Part shown: positions 1-11,030 of the stretch, piece by piece | How the letters are laid out: each line of letters starts with the position of its first letter | Position numbering within the stretch: position 1 is the first letter of the stretch | Assembly: GCA_020465985.1 (NCBI GenBank) | Contig: JAANYP010004790.1 | Span: forward strand, 1,203,501-1,267,500 | DNA from: Centrapalus pauciflorus | Taxonomy: Eukaryota; Streptophyta; Magnoliopsida; Asterales; Asteraceae | Direction of reading: 5' to 3' | Length of the DNA: 64,000 nucleotides | Program-made: the position numbers and the translations under genes | Notes under the pieces: model-generated | Told to the model about the DNA's origin: nothing | Databases searched by the model: none | Seen by the model: only the letters and a program-made list of their open reading frames with translations

Positions 1-1066
1 TATTAAAATATTGGAAACTTAATAACCAAAAAAAATAATACGTAAAAAGTTAAAGTAATAATAACAAATAATAATAATAGTTATAATAATAATAATAATA
101 AAAGAGTTAAATACAAAAATTTATTTGAAGGACCAAAACTAAAATGAACTACAAACTTGAAGGACCAAAATGTTATTAAAGAAAAGGGTAATATGGTCAT
201 TATAAAAAATTTAACCACTTGATTGTTAAAGTTAACAGCAGATGGACCATTTTTGCAAGTAAACAGTGAAAATAAGGACCGTTTATGCAAAATTGAAACC
301 ACATGGACCGTATCCAAAGTTTTATGCAAACCACAGTGACCATCTATACTATATATAATAAGAAAACCACTTGGAGTTTCTGGACCATTGGATGGAAATA
401 AATCAATGGTCCAGATTAATGACAACTCATAATTATTTATGAAATGTCTCTTATACCCTTAACTAAAATAAATAATTACACCTATGTCATATATTAATTT
501 TTAGAAGTTACCAAATTCAACTCATAATTATTTATGAAGTTACCAAATTCAACTCACTACCTATATATGGATTATTAGGGTTATATTTTTGTCTCCAATG
601 GGTCAAATGAGTATATTATAAAAAATTATATTACAATTGAAACTGGTTGAAAGTCACATAAAATGTGTTCAAGTGCATATAATATAATTTGCCAATTATA
701 GACATGGATATCTTATGATGTTCAAGTCCTATCTGTATTAGTGACAATTAGTGGCACAAAAATATCAAATTGACACATGACGTAAAATTAGTGACAATTA
801 GTGCCACAAAAATATCAAAATGATAAAAACAAACATTGTAAAATATAATTTTACAAGTAGGGTCTATCCGAAAAAAAATATTGTAATATTAATTAAGTAA
901 CTTAATTTAATTTACCCACGTGTCCGTAGGTCATAATCTAGTTTATGTAATTTACTCAAAATCTTCATCCCAGTTCCTTTTACGGTCGAACATCGGAATG
1001 AAATTCCATCCTAATTCCATTGAATTCCGTTAGATTCCGTGAGTCAAATGTCCTCCTAGAGTAATC
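1..1066. other. AT-rich intergenic DNA with small duplications
   Basis: I see no gene here. The stretch holds short ATA/TAA-rich runs near 70-105 and two small local duplications. A segment containing GAAGTTACCAAATTCAACTC occurs at about 505 and 536. A ~60-bp segment beginning GTGACAATTAGTG occurs at about 741 and 791. The segment around 120-420 repeats the word GGACC (GACCAAAA, GGACCATT, GGACCGT) in the manner of degraded plant repeats, but I cannot assign a family. Confidence 0.5.
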
Positions 1067-1067
1067 A

Positions 1068-1208
<141 letters not shown>

Positions 1209-1401
1209 AATTGAGAACGTTTATGCATCGAGAACCTCGAGGAACTTTTGTGCATCGGATAATATACCATGGGTGCACAAAGGGCATTTAGGAAAAAACT
1301 AAAGATATGGTAATTAATTTATTTCTAATCATTAAAAGATGATTAGGAGTTACATTTTGAACTAAAATCTAATATTAACTACACTCCTCATTTTACTCCT
1401 C

Positions 1402-1403
<2 letters not shown>

Positions 1404-1449
<46 letters not shown>
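1404..1449. repeat. (CT)n microsatellite
   Basis: About 22 CT dinucleotides in a row inside unit A, in complementary phase to the GA run at its left border. Confidence 0.95.
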
Positions 1450-1450
<1 letters not shown>

Positions 1451-1494
1451 ATCATGTTCTTCATGATTTTCATAGTGATGATGGTTTGAAGACG

Positions 1495-1885
1495 AAGATT
1501 AACGATGAACAACGATGATGATGAACATGAACAAGAGATGCAACCGATGATGATTATGAAGAACACGAGGCATAGATGAATGATAAACGATGAATAATGA
1601 TTATGCATAGATGGATGATGAACAATGATGATGCATAAATGGATGATGAATGATGAACAACGAAAAATGATGATGCATAAATGGATGACGAACAATCACG
1701 ATGCATAGATAAATGATGAACAAGTTGAACACGATGCATAGATGAATGAAAAATATGAACGACGAACACAATACATAGATGAATGATAAACAAGTTGAAC
1801 ACGATGCATAAATTAATTTGTATATTTTTTTTGGTACATGCGTCTTTTTTTATCACGATGCATAGATAAACATGATTAACGATGA
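1495..1885. repeat. degenerate GATGAATGATGAACAA array
   Basis: A short motif built from GATGCATAGATGAATGATG and GAACAA recurs many times with changes over about 390 bp. It opens long but meaningless frames on the minus strand rich in His, Ile and Ser. It lies wholly inside unit A. Confidence 0.7.
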
Positions 1886-2221
1886 AATGCATCGATCTTC
1901 ATCATTTTTTTTTTTGAATTTTTGTAATTTTTGTTAAATTTGGAAATGCGTCAATTGAATTTATTTAGCATTTATTATTTGATTATTTGTTGAAATATTA
2001 AATTTAGTGAGGTATGCACATTACCCAATATGTCATTCCTTGTTTGTTTTTATAATGTACAAGATGCATAAAATTGTCCAACTATTTACCCTTTTGCCAT
2101 TAATCTAATCCATTCAATTTTTTGATCTAATGGATGATATAGGTATTTTTGTACCTCGATGCATAAAAGTTTTCAATTGAACCTCTCTTTATATATATAT
2201 ACATATATATATTGAAAATAA

Positions 2222-2592
2222 GAGGATGTTTGATTTTGCATTATAGATGAGATTATTATCTTATTATATTGCAATCACGCAAATAATCGATTTAAAGTAA
2301 TTAGATTGCATACCTTAATTAGTGATTATTTGTGTTTAGAGTTATTCCTACCATACTTTTTCATAAGTTAAAAATTTAGCTTATTTGCTTAATAAGTGAT
2401 TATTTGACCATTTTAGAAGTTAAAACGTAAATCCAAACACTTTAAAAACTGATTATTTGATAATTACGATAACAAACAACAGAAGCTAAACCAAACACTA
2501 CATTTCGGCAGCACTTTTTGTTACAACTATTATCTGATTATTAGTTTCCAAAACGCTACAACACTTTTTCAAACGTAAATCCAAACACCCTC
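2222..2592. mobile_element. Tourist-like MITE (PIF/Harbinger), copy 1
   Basis: The unit begins GAGGATGTTTG and ends CCAAACACCCTC, which are matching inverted termini. It is flanked by a 3-bp direct repeat TAA at 2219-2221 and 2593-2595, the target-site duplication expected for PIF/Harbinger Tourist elements. Length is 371 bp with no coding capacity. It is clearly homologous along its length to the second copy 31 bp downstream. Confidence 0.85.
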
Positions 2593-2623
2593 TAAGTCAG
2601 ACCGGGTGATGGAAATAGGTTTA

Positions 2624-2994
2624 GAGGGTGTTTGGTTTTGCGTTATGAACGAGATTATTAGTTTATTATGTTACACTAACACAAATAATTGATTTAAAGT
2701 GTTTGGATTGTATAAGTGAATTAGTGATTATTTGCGTTTAGAGTTAATCTTGCCACACTTTTTTATGAGTTAAAAAATGCAACTATTTGTTTAATAAGTT
2801 AATATTTGGTCAATCTACAAGTAAAAACGCAAATCCAAACAATTTAAAAATGATTATTTGATAATTATGATAGTAAACGACAGAAGCTAAACCAAACACT
2901 ATCTTTCTTACAGCACTTTTTGTTCCAACTATTATTTGATTACTGGTTTCCAAAACGTTACATCACTTTTTCAAACGCAAATCCAGATACCCTC
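2624..2994. mobile_element. Tourist-like MITE (PIF/Harbinger), copy 2
   Basis: The unit begins GAGGGTGTTTGG and ends AGATACCCTC. The flanking 3-bp duplication is TTA at 2621-2623 and 2995-2997. Length is 371 bp, the same as copy 1. The two copies share internal blocks such as AAACCAAACACTA and differ at many positions. The different target duplications (TAA and TTA) argue for two independent insertions rather than a tandem duplication. Confidence 0.88.
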
Positions 2995-3112
2995 TTAGTT
3001 AATAAAAAAAAATCCTAAAATTTATTTAAAAAAGTAAAAAACTTGTTTATTTAATGATAACAATTCTTAAAATTTTTATTTTACTTTTTAAAATATCAAT
3101 TTTTATATTTTC

Positions 3113-3294
3113 TGATCAAAAATAGTAACATCTTTTGTCTTTTTTTTCATTAATAGCAACATTATTTTTTTTTATCATTAATAATAATAACTTTTGTTTT
3201 TTTTTTCAATATTAGTAATTTTTAACCCCACTAACTGAGATCTCAGTTAAGTCGGCTGACATGGCTTTTTTTTGATGAGTTGGACTGCCACGTG
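3113..3294 (+). repeat. MULE left terminal inverted repeat
   Basis: The repeat starts TGATCAAAAATAG, runs through AACTGAGATCTCAGTTAAG (itself a small palindrome) and ends ACTGCCACGTG. It matches the reverse complement of 8740-8919 with only small length changes in T runs. In MULEs such repeats carry transposase binding sites and the promoters of the inward-facing genes; that role is inferred here. Confidence 0.9.
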
Positions 3295-3472
3295 TACAAG
3301 AGGTAACTTATAACCTAACCAGGTAACTTAAACATATTTTCTTACTGCGTTCGTTTCATCACCAAGTAAAAGTTCATACGATCGTTATCTTAGAGCGGGA
3401 AGTAGAAGCGACAGAGCATCCATCGACGAACGTTTCACCTTTCTCTGATCATCCTTCTTCGTCGCTTTCGTT

Positions 3473-3605
3473 TAGGGTTTTCTTGGCTTTCGTTTAGGGT
3501 TTACTTGGCTTTCTCGCATCATCCTTCGTCGGTTTCATCCACAAGGTATGAATAAGTTTCATCCATCGACGCTTCGGTTCTAACCTCTGTTCTAAGTTAG
3601 GGTTT
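3473..3605 (+). promoter_or_regulatory. telo-box motifs in transposase 5' leader
   Basis: TAGGGTTT, the plant telo-box core in inverse orientation, occurs at 3473-3480, 3495-3502 and 3598-3605. The first two sit in a ~22-bp direct duplication. Telo-boxes are common just upstream of plant genes active in dividing cells. The function here is inferred from position only. Confidence 0.45.
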
Positions 3606-3627
3606 TCTTTGCTTTCGTTTGTGCAGA

Positions 3628-6600
3628 ATGGCTTCGTCTTCTGGCTCTAAGTGGGTTATCATCGACGTTAACTATGGTGGAATGTTCCTCAAGCACCCTC
3701 TGCAATATGCTGGTGGAATTTTCAAAAGAGTTCAAGTGGATTTGAAGGAAATTGACTTCGAAAACATCTATTCATTTTTTGAGGAGGTTAGTGAAACAGT
3801 ATTTGCTAACATATACTACTGTGTTCCTGGTAAGGAAATGATAAATGGTATTAGGGTTTTGAAAGATGATGATGATGTAGAATCTTTTGTTGAGTTTGGC
3901 ATCTCAACTGATAAAGGCATCAAAGTATATTTGGACCTATATGGTACTAATTTATCAGAATTCATACTTGATGATGATAATAGAAATAAGTTGTTGATTC
4001 AAAATCCATCGAATGAGAACCAAACTAGCAGTAATGGGGCTGGATCAAATAATGAAGGGGTCGAATTAAATGAGAATGTTGTTGATGAGCAGATAGAAGG
4101 TAGTGAGGATGATCAAGTTAGTGATAATGGTGAATCAAACACTGATGAAGCCCAATCAGAAGCTCAATCAGAAGCATCACTGGACCATCTTTCTGAGGGA
4201 GAGGATGAGGTAAGTGAGTTTAGAAAGAAAAATGGTCCTGATGTAGCTGTAAATTTTGAAGCCCAGAGACATACAGAAAGGAATGACATGGTTGAGGAAC
4301 ATGAAGCTTTTCTGAGTGAACTTCATGGTTATTTGAAAGGGAATAAACAGGAAGTAACAAATGATAGTGATGAGGATGGTCTGGAAAATGAAGATGAAAA
4401 GAGAGGTCCTAGGCATAATCCTAAGATCAGTTGGAAATTAATGAAACCTGTAAATCGTGAAAGATATGAAAGTCCAAAACAATTGAAAGATTGTCTTACC
4501 TACTATGCTTTGGCAAATGGGTATCAGATTAATTTTGAACACAATGACCATATGAAATTGTTGGCAAGGTGTGGTAAGCCGGATAAAGATGGAAACAGAC
4601 ATTGTCCGTGGAGGTTATGGGTTACCAAAATGAGACTGGAAGAATCATTTCAGGTGAAAACATTGCATGATGAACATAGGTGTGCAAGAAATTTCAAGTC
4701 TTGTCCTTTGGTTAATTCAAGGTGGGTTGCAGAGAGGTTTGCAGAAAGGATTAGACAGAACCCAAAAATAAAGTTAAAAGACCTCCAAGCAGCTTTTGTT
4801 AAGAAATACAAATGTGAAATAACACTAGTTCAGTGCCATAGGGCTAGGAAATTTGCGGTTGATGAGTATGAACAAGGAATGAGAACACACTATGCAAAGT
4901 TGAGAGACTATGGGGAGGAAATCTTTCGAACAAATCCAGGAAGTACAGTGAAGCTTAATGTTGAAACAAATCCAGATGGAAAATGCTATTTTCAGAGTTA
5001 CTATGTTTGTTTTAAAGGACTAAAAGATGGTTGGATTCGTGGTTGTAGAAGGGTACTTGGATTAGATGGTTGCTTCTTAAAGGGAGTTTGTAAGGGAGAG
5101 TTACTTTCAGCTGTAGGAAGGGATGGTAACAATCAGATATATCCAGTAGCTTGGGCAGTGGTAAGCGTAGAGAATAAAGAAAATTGGACTTGGTTCATTG
5201 ATTTATTGAAAGATGATCTTGAGCTTAATGATGGTGCAGGAGTTACCTTAATATCAGATCAACACAAGGTATTCAACTTAACTGATTCTATTACACTGTT
5301 GCTTAATATCACTGTTGCTTTGTTACATACATACTTACATACTGTTACATACATACTTACATACTGTTACATACTGTTACATACATACTTACATACTGTT
5401 ACATACATACTTACATACTGTTACATACATAGACACACACTGTTAATTGTTAACTGATTCTATTAATACTTACACACTGTTAAATACATACTTACATACT
5501 GTTAACCAGGGAATCATTGAGGCTGTGAAAGATGTTCTACCACATGCCGAGCATAGACAATGTGCTCGGCACATATACGCAAATTTCAGAAAAAAATTCA
5601 ATGGCACAGCGTATAGAAACCTCTTCTGGACAGCCTCAAAAACTAGTTACCCTCAAAAATTTGAGGAAGCAATGAATGATATTAAGTCATCTAATGTTGA
5701 AGCTTACAAGTACCTTGTTGAGAGGGCTCCTGAAAGTTGGTCAAGGGCATTTTTCCAGACTGGCAGGAACTGTGAAGCCGTTGAAAATGGCATAAGTGAA
5801 TGTTTTAACTCACTTATCCTTGAAATGAGAAAGAGACCAATCATAACGATGTTGGAGGCCATTAGGATTATCTTGATGGAGAGAATGGAAACAATGAGAA
5901 AGAAGGCTGACAAATGGACAGATGACATTTGTCCATCAATTAGGAAGAAGCTTGAAATGAACAAGGAATTACAAAGGTCTGTTTAACTAATCTAATCTAT
6001 GTGAAGGAGTACATTCAAAGTCATAGTGACTCATCTAATTTGTTGTATCTTTGTAGGTTTTGGAGGGTTTATCCAAGTGGAGGTACAAAATTTGAGGTTA
6101 AGAATGGGATGGATGCTTTCATAGTGGATGAGGAGGCCCATGAATGTTCATGTAGGATGTGGCAATTGTCTGGATTGCCATGTCAACATGCTGTGGCAGT
6201 CATCTTTTATATCAATAAGATGCCAGAAGATTATGTCCCATTGTGTTTCAAAGTGGTGAACTTCAAAGAGGCATACAATCATTATGTAATGCCTTTGAAT
6301 GGCATGGATATGTGGCCCAAAACAAACTTTGCCAATCCATTACCACCACATCCAAGGAAGTTACCTGGAAGGCCGAAGGTTAATCGAAGAAGGGATGCAA
6401 GTGAGGGTGGAGACAGAGGATCCAACCAATGGAAATGCAAAAATTGTCAACAACTTGGCCATAATAGCAGAACTTGTAAAAATGAGAAAAAAGACCCACC
6501 TCCAAAGATTAAGTTACCACCTGGGAGAAAGAGAATACATCCACAAGTGGAAGCTGGAACAGGTTTGCGTAATGTTTGATTAGTATTCTAATTGTATTCA

Positions 6601-7431
6601 TAATGCTAACTTCATTTTTTTTGTAGGTCAAGCAGGTAGGGGCAGAGGTAGGGGCGGTAGAGGAGGAAGCGTAAGAGGAAGAGGCAGAGGAAAAGGAACT
6701 TGGAATGCAGGGGTGTCAATAGATCCAGTTACAGAGGAGACATTGATTGGGGTAAATACAGAAATTTAATTCAATTTACAGATGTTCCTATAATTAATTG
6801 ATATAAGGACATTCACACTGTTACATACATACACATTGTGACATACATTCAGACTGTTACATACATACACACTGTGACATACATTCACACTGTTACATAC
6901 ATACACACTGTGACATACATTCACACTGTTACATACATACACACTGGGACATAATTATTAATTGTTAAGCATTTGATTAATTGTTAATCTTTGCAGTCTG
7001 GTATAAGCAGGCCAGCACCTGTTTGGCCTTCTTGGGTACCACTTCCTAATTCATTGGGATCAACCACAGTGGCATCACATGAAGCTCCAGTTGATCAACC
7101 ACCAGTAGCATCACATGAAGCTCCAGTTGATCAACCACCAGTGGCATCACATGAAGCTCCAGTTGATCAACATCCAGTAGCATCAGCTGATAACCAAGAA
7201 GAGATGGAGCTCGAGCAGACACCATATACTCAACCACCACTTTTTGAGGCCACACAGTCTGAGGTAGCACCAGTGGAGGAAACACCAAAGCAACAAGCTA
7301 AGCCAAATGTACCAACATCACAAAAGAGAAGGAAAAAGAGTGAAAGGATTATTTTGAAGAAACTTGCCAAAGTGACTGTGGAAAAAGATGGTGAAGGGAG
7401 CAGTTGTGTAACACCTGTCATGCTTGATTAA
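3628..7431 (+). CDS. mudrA: MudrA-type MULE transposase, 5 coding exons
   Basis: The protein would cut and paste the surrounding element in the nucleus. Exons inferred from frame and GT-AG sites: 3628-5268, 5510-5976, 6057-6562, 6627-6751, 6997-7431 (1057 residues). A leader intron probably runs 3546-3627, because GTGCAG sits just before the ATG at 3628; an in-frame TTG upstream is therefore not the start. Order of domains: an N-terminal plant MuDR PB1-like region (residues ~5-100), an acidic linker, a Mutator DNA-binding domain (~270-345), and the MULE catalytic core with Asp in LGLDGCFLKG (~480) and in LISDQHKG (~543, joined across intron 1). A SWIM zinc finger follows (CSCRMW..GLPCQHA, ~731-750), then a CCHC knuckle (CKNCQQLGHNSRTC, ~830-843), an RGG-rich stretch and a Pro/Val-rich tail. 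No internal stop was seen. Confidence 0.88.
5290..5505 (+). repeat. tandem repeat in transposase intron 1
   Basis: Units of the type ACATACATACTTACATACTG recur about nine times, mostly head to tail, filling almost all of intron 1 (5269-5509). Related CATACA/CACTGT units fill intron 4 of the same gene. Confidence 0.85.
6812..6955 (+). repeat. tandem repeat in transposase intron 4
   Basis: Alternating units ACATACATACACACTGTGAC and ATACATTCACACTGTT repeat about three to four times with a period near 37 bp. They share the words CATACATAC and ACTGTTACATAC with the array in intron 1. Confidence 0.85.
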
Positions 7432-8031
7432 AGGAATGTGGGCTATGGATTTTGTGCAGAAGGGTTTTATTTTTTGTGCAGATACATTGGCTATTTTTTG
7501 TGCAGATACATTGGCTATTTTTTGTGCATATAGGGTTATCAAATACATTGTTTTGTTTAGGGGCTTATGGGGTATACCCATTTTTGAATGTATGCCAAAA
7601 CTTTTATGTATGCCCTACTTAACTATCAAATATATCCCACTTTTATTTCAATGTATGCCTTATTCCAACTGCAGCAGTATATACCAACTGCATTTGTATA
7701 TTCCAAGTCCTGTTTACCTTATATAATTCAGTTGTTATTGTACAGATATGGTTTTATGTATTGCTTTGATACAAGTTATGTTTAGCTTATGTACTGCAGC
7801 AATAGCAGTCCTGTTTTAGTACCTGCATCAGATTCTGTTTACCTTATGTACTGCAGTAGATAGCAGTTCTATTTAGCTTGTGCAGTACAAATCCAGTTGG
7901 TACACAAATGTATGAAAAGACAAAATGGAAAAGATTCATTGCTTTAAACATTGGCAAAGCCATTACATAACAAACAAAAGGCAATATGCAAAAGAGTCAT
8001 TGCTTTAGCCATTACATAACAAACATATAAC

Positions 8032-8609
8032 CTATGGCAAAGCCTTTGCAAAAGCTTTCATACCTAAGTGATGAACCAACACAACAACTACATATGATAA
8101 AATGAAAACAATTACTGCTATCATCACCAAACACCTATCATATAACTTCATCTTTGACATATTGTTCTTCATTTCAGACTTCAAATTTTTCACATCTTCA
8201 ATCAGCTTCACAATTTCCATGTCCAACTCCTTTGAACTTTGCCCATCAGATCCATCACTGCCACAATGAAGCTCATACATTGATTCTTTGTACCAATCAT
8301 TGCTTAGCTTTGGATCAACCCATTGAAAGAATTCACAATCATCTGAACCCTAGAATTATTTACGAAAAAAACATGATTACTTCAAACGATTTTATGCAGA
8401 TTAACTATGGCGATTGAATATAAATTTCTTACTTGGAATTTATGGCAACGCCAAAATCTTCTATTAGGGTTTCTCCTAGTCCATGAGATCTTCAACACCG
8501 CTTCTTCATTGCAAAAACAAAAAGGAGCATCTTCTCTTGTTGATTTACCTAGTCCATACTCTGTTTTCTTAAGCCTTTGATGCTTTGTTGCTGAAATCGA
8601 AGAAGCCAT
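8032..8609 (-). CDS. GRF-type zinc finger protein with C-terminal membrane helix (MULE gene 2)
   Basis: Two exons join in frame: 8609-8433 (59 codons from ATG) and 8349-8032, giving 164 residues. The intron 8350-8432 has GT and AG ends. The joined protein carries a GRF zinc finger: CFC near residue 32, then RRFWRC, then CEFFQWVD supplied by exon 2. The GRF pattern is complete only after splicing, which supports the intron. A coiled, charged segment follows (about residues 95-130). A hydrophobic segment of about 20 residues (MIAVIVFILSYVVVVLVHHL) lies near the C terminus, suggesting a tail-anchored membrane protein. GRF fingers in other proteins bind single-stranded nucleic acid; the role here is unknown. 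The gene faces the transposase gene tail to tail, and the right terminal repeat would serve as its promoter. Confidence 0.82.
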
Positions 8610-8739
8610 TACAGACCTTCGATCAAGGTTGCAGAGAAGAGAAGGTAAGGAAGAAGAAACGGAAGGGTTGCATCGATCTGGAAGGAAGAAGAAGTGACGA
8701 CCGTTTTTAACCTAGATATTTTCATATGACGTGGTTAAC

Positions 8740-8919
8740 CACGTGGCAGTCCAACTCATCAAAAAAAGCCATGTCAGCCGACTTAACTGAGATCTCAGTT
8801 AGTGGGGTTAAAAATTACTAATATTGAAAAAAAAAACAAAAGTTATTATTATTAATGATAAAAAAAATAATGTTGCTATTAATGAAAAAAAAGACAAAAG
8901 ATGTTACTATTTTTGATCA
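8740..8919 (-). repeat. MULE right terminal inverted repeat
   Basis: Reverse complement of 3113-3294, ending at TTTTGATCA. The inner edge at CACGTGG coincides with the end of the match. It lies immediately upstream of the minus-strand GRF gene. Confidence 0.9.
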
Positions 8920-9210
8920 TTTGCCCTACTTTTTTATCACCGTCTTATCTTTACTTTTAGATATTTTTTTTTACTTTTCTGTCGCCTACTTATTTTTTTA
9001 TTTTTCAATCACCTATATTAGTTTTCTTGAAACTATAATTTTATCATATAAACAACTTTTCACTTTTGTAAAAACTTTTTTTATAGCTGTAAATTGAAAA
9101 ATACTTAGTTTTTGATATCTAAACGCAACCTGAGAGTTTTCTTATTAAAAAGGTACATGGTATATTACTATATTGCCATTAAAACCTAAAATCAATAAAT
9201 AACATACGTC

Positions 9211-9500
9211 CTAAAATTTTACAATTGTTGCTTTTGAATCTCTTAGTTTCTTCTCAATACAAAGAATGCAACAAGCGTTCATAAAATCATCACCAATCGA
9301 ATTGTACAATTCGAAGTTGACCAACTTAATTGTAGAAAAACATCTCTCAATTATTGTGACTACGACCGACAAAACCAATATTATCTTCAACAAGACAATA
9401 ATTGATAAGATAAAGAATACGAAAGATGTTTCCTAGTTTTCACCATCAATTTAGCAAACTTGGCAACTCCATTCAAGTTAGAAAATATTGGATCATCTTT
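9211..9500 (-). pseudogene. hAT transposase C-terminal remnant
   Basis: The minus strand encodes VTIIERCFSTIKLVNFEL followed by IGDDFMNACCILCIEKKL, which resembles the C-terminal dimerisation region of TTF-type hAT transposases (ERxFSxxKxVKxxLRNxxGDxxxNxxxxxxIE). Upstream, in another frame, is DDPIFSNLNGVAKFAKLM and then SYSLSYQLL, so at least one frameshift separates the parts. Only about 95 codons remain. This is an old fragment with no function expected. Confidence 0.6.
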
Positions 9501-9612
9501 CATAATTTTTAAGATAATATTCAAATTGATGCACAAGATTAACATTCTCTTCGAAACTAATCATAGTTTATTATATATTTAAAACATAGTTAAAAAGAAA
9601 GAAGGTGAAAAT

Positions 9613-9629
9613 GTGTGTGTGTGTGTGTT
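9613..9629. repeat. (GT)n microsatellite
   Basis: Short run of about eight GT units followed by AT-rich sequence. Confidence 0.85.
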
Positions 9630-9639
9630 TGAAAAAAAT

Positions 9640-10480
9640 ATTATATATATGATTGAGGTGGGGCAGGGTGAGGATTGGTCACCCCCATCCCTGAACCCAT
9701 ACCCGATAAATTTCCCTGAGAAGATCCTCGAACCCGTCCTGAAAAGGTTGGGTTTTTGGTTTTTCTGTCAGGTTCAAGGTTTTTAGTCATCCCTAAAAAC
9801 GATCATCAAATTCTTAAAATGTTAAATTCACGATCGTGTTAAAACAATCAAACTCATAATAATTCCGATAAGAGATGTTAGTCCCTTTTTTTTCGGTTTT
9901 TTGGATTAACATAATTATCCTCCAAATTTACTATTTCGATACCATACTTTTCACAAAAACAAGTAACTTCTCCAAAATCGAATCAAACTCATTAGCTCTA
10001 AACATTTGTACTTGTCTCTTTTATTTAAATTTGTTTTATGATTAAAATACAATAATATATCAATAAATTTGGATAATAAAAACAACATATATAAATTAGA
10101 TATGTATATAATAATGAGTTTTGATACACATATAACTCATCATTTTAAAATTTTACCCGTATAGGGTGACACCCAACCTAATTAATTAGTTTGCCCCTGG
10201 GGAGAGAGGTGAACACCACATAAGGGTTTCAATAGTTAAAAAATCTATCAAAAATAAGACAACAACTAACCCCTCTTATCTCTTATTTCAAACAAACAAT
10301 TTTTTATTCTTAAGGAAGCTTTTAAAATTAAGATAGACGCTGGTTTGTAGGAATTTAAAGAAACTTGTGGCTTTGATTACCATGTTTGGTAATAAAAATA
10401 ATATTTTATTTTTCTTTAGCATTTTACGATTTTCACATTTAAGTTTTTCGGAATTCTCTCATCTCGTGTTATTTTATAAT
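9640..10480. other. intergenic DNA with hAT-like end fragment
   Basis: The segment 9650-9795 carries the words GGGGCAGGGTGAGG, CCCATACCCGATAAATTT and GTCATCCCTA. The same vocabulary is found in the hAT-like unit at 17235-17816. It looks like a degraded piece of that kind of element. The rest of the interval is AT-rich with no recognisable gene. Confidence 0.35.
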
Positions 10481-10534
10481 CTCATATTATGCATTTCAAA
10501 TTCCTAACTAAAAAACAATATTACCATTACTTTC

Positions 10535-11030
10535 AACCTAACCTCCACCTACATATGTCTATTGACCCTACCCTACGAACACCTGTCCATCCTACCCTAC
10601 CCCCCCCCCCACCCCCGCACACCCAAATACATATATCCAACAATGAAAACTATCTAACCCTACCTACTTATACCCACCGATTATATCATACTCCACCATA
10701 CCTACCCATCCCACCCCTACCTACCATACCAATCTAGCCTACACTATCCTATTGATCCCAGCCTAATTACACATCATATCTTACAACCATTCATCTAAAC
10801 TTACCCCCATCTACCTATACCCACCTGTCGTACCTATCCCACCCATCCAAACCACATATACCCAACAATAATATATACCTTTTATAATTCAACCGATTTC
10901 ATCTCGACCTACTTTACTATACCTACCCACCTTACCTAGCATACCTGCCCTCTTCACCCCTACCTTCCGTTTATCTTCACCCACCTCAGCTTTCAATCTA
11001 TCTTACAATGTCTTTCATACACCTACCTGG
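10535..11030 (+). repeat. C-rich, G-poor low-complexity tract
   Basis: About 500 bp of plus strand are built from words such as CCTACC, TACCCACC and CATACCTACC, with a run of 13 C (about 10598-10610), while G is almost absent. The minus strand is correspondingly G-rich with runs of G. Open frames through it encode Pro/Thr/Tyr low complexity and are not genes. Confidence 0.75.

Larger units (their letters stand above)
3113..8919. mobile_element. Mutator-like element (MULE), apparently complete
   Basis: A ~5.8-kb element is bounded by long inverted repeats (3113-3294 and 8740-8919) that match almost perfectly. Inside are two convergent genes, a MudrA-type transposase on plus and a GRF-zinc-finger protein on minus, both with open spliced frames. 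This two-gene convergent layout resembles maize MuDR, but the second gene is not recognisably mudrB. The 9-bp direct repeat usual for MULEs is not visible: the flanks TATATTTTC and TTTGCCCTA do not match. The duplication has therefore decayed, or one flank was exchanged. Confidence 0.9.

Noticed and set aside
3619..3627. Transposase start at an in-frame TTG upstream of the ATG
   Set aside because: The bases GTGCAG just before the ATG look like a leader intron acceptor; ATG at 3628 fits the family N terminus.
3104..8928. 9-bp target duplication for the MULE
   Set aside because: TATATTTTC and TTTGCCCTA do not match, and shifting the boundary by a base or two does not help.
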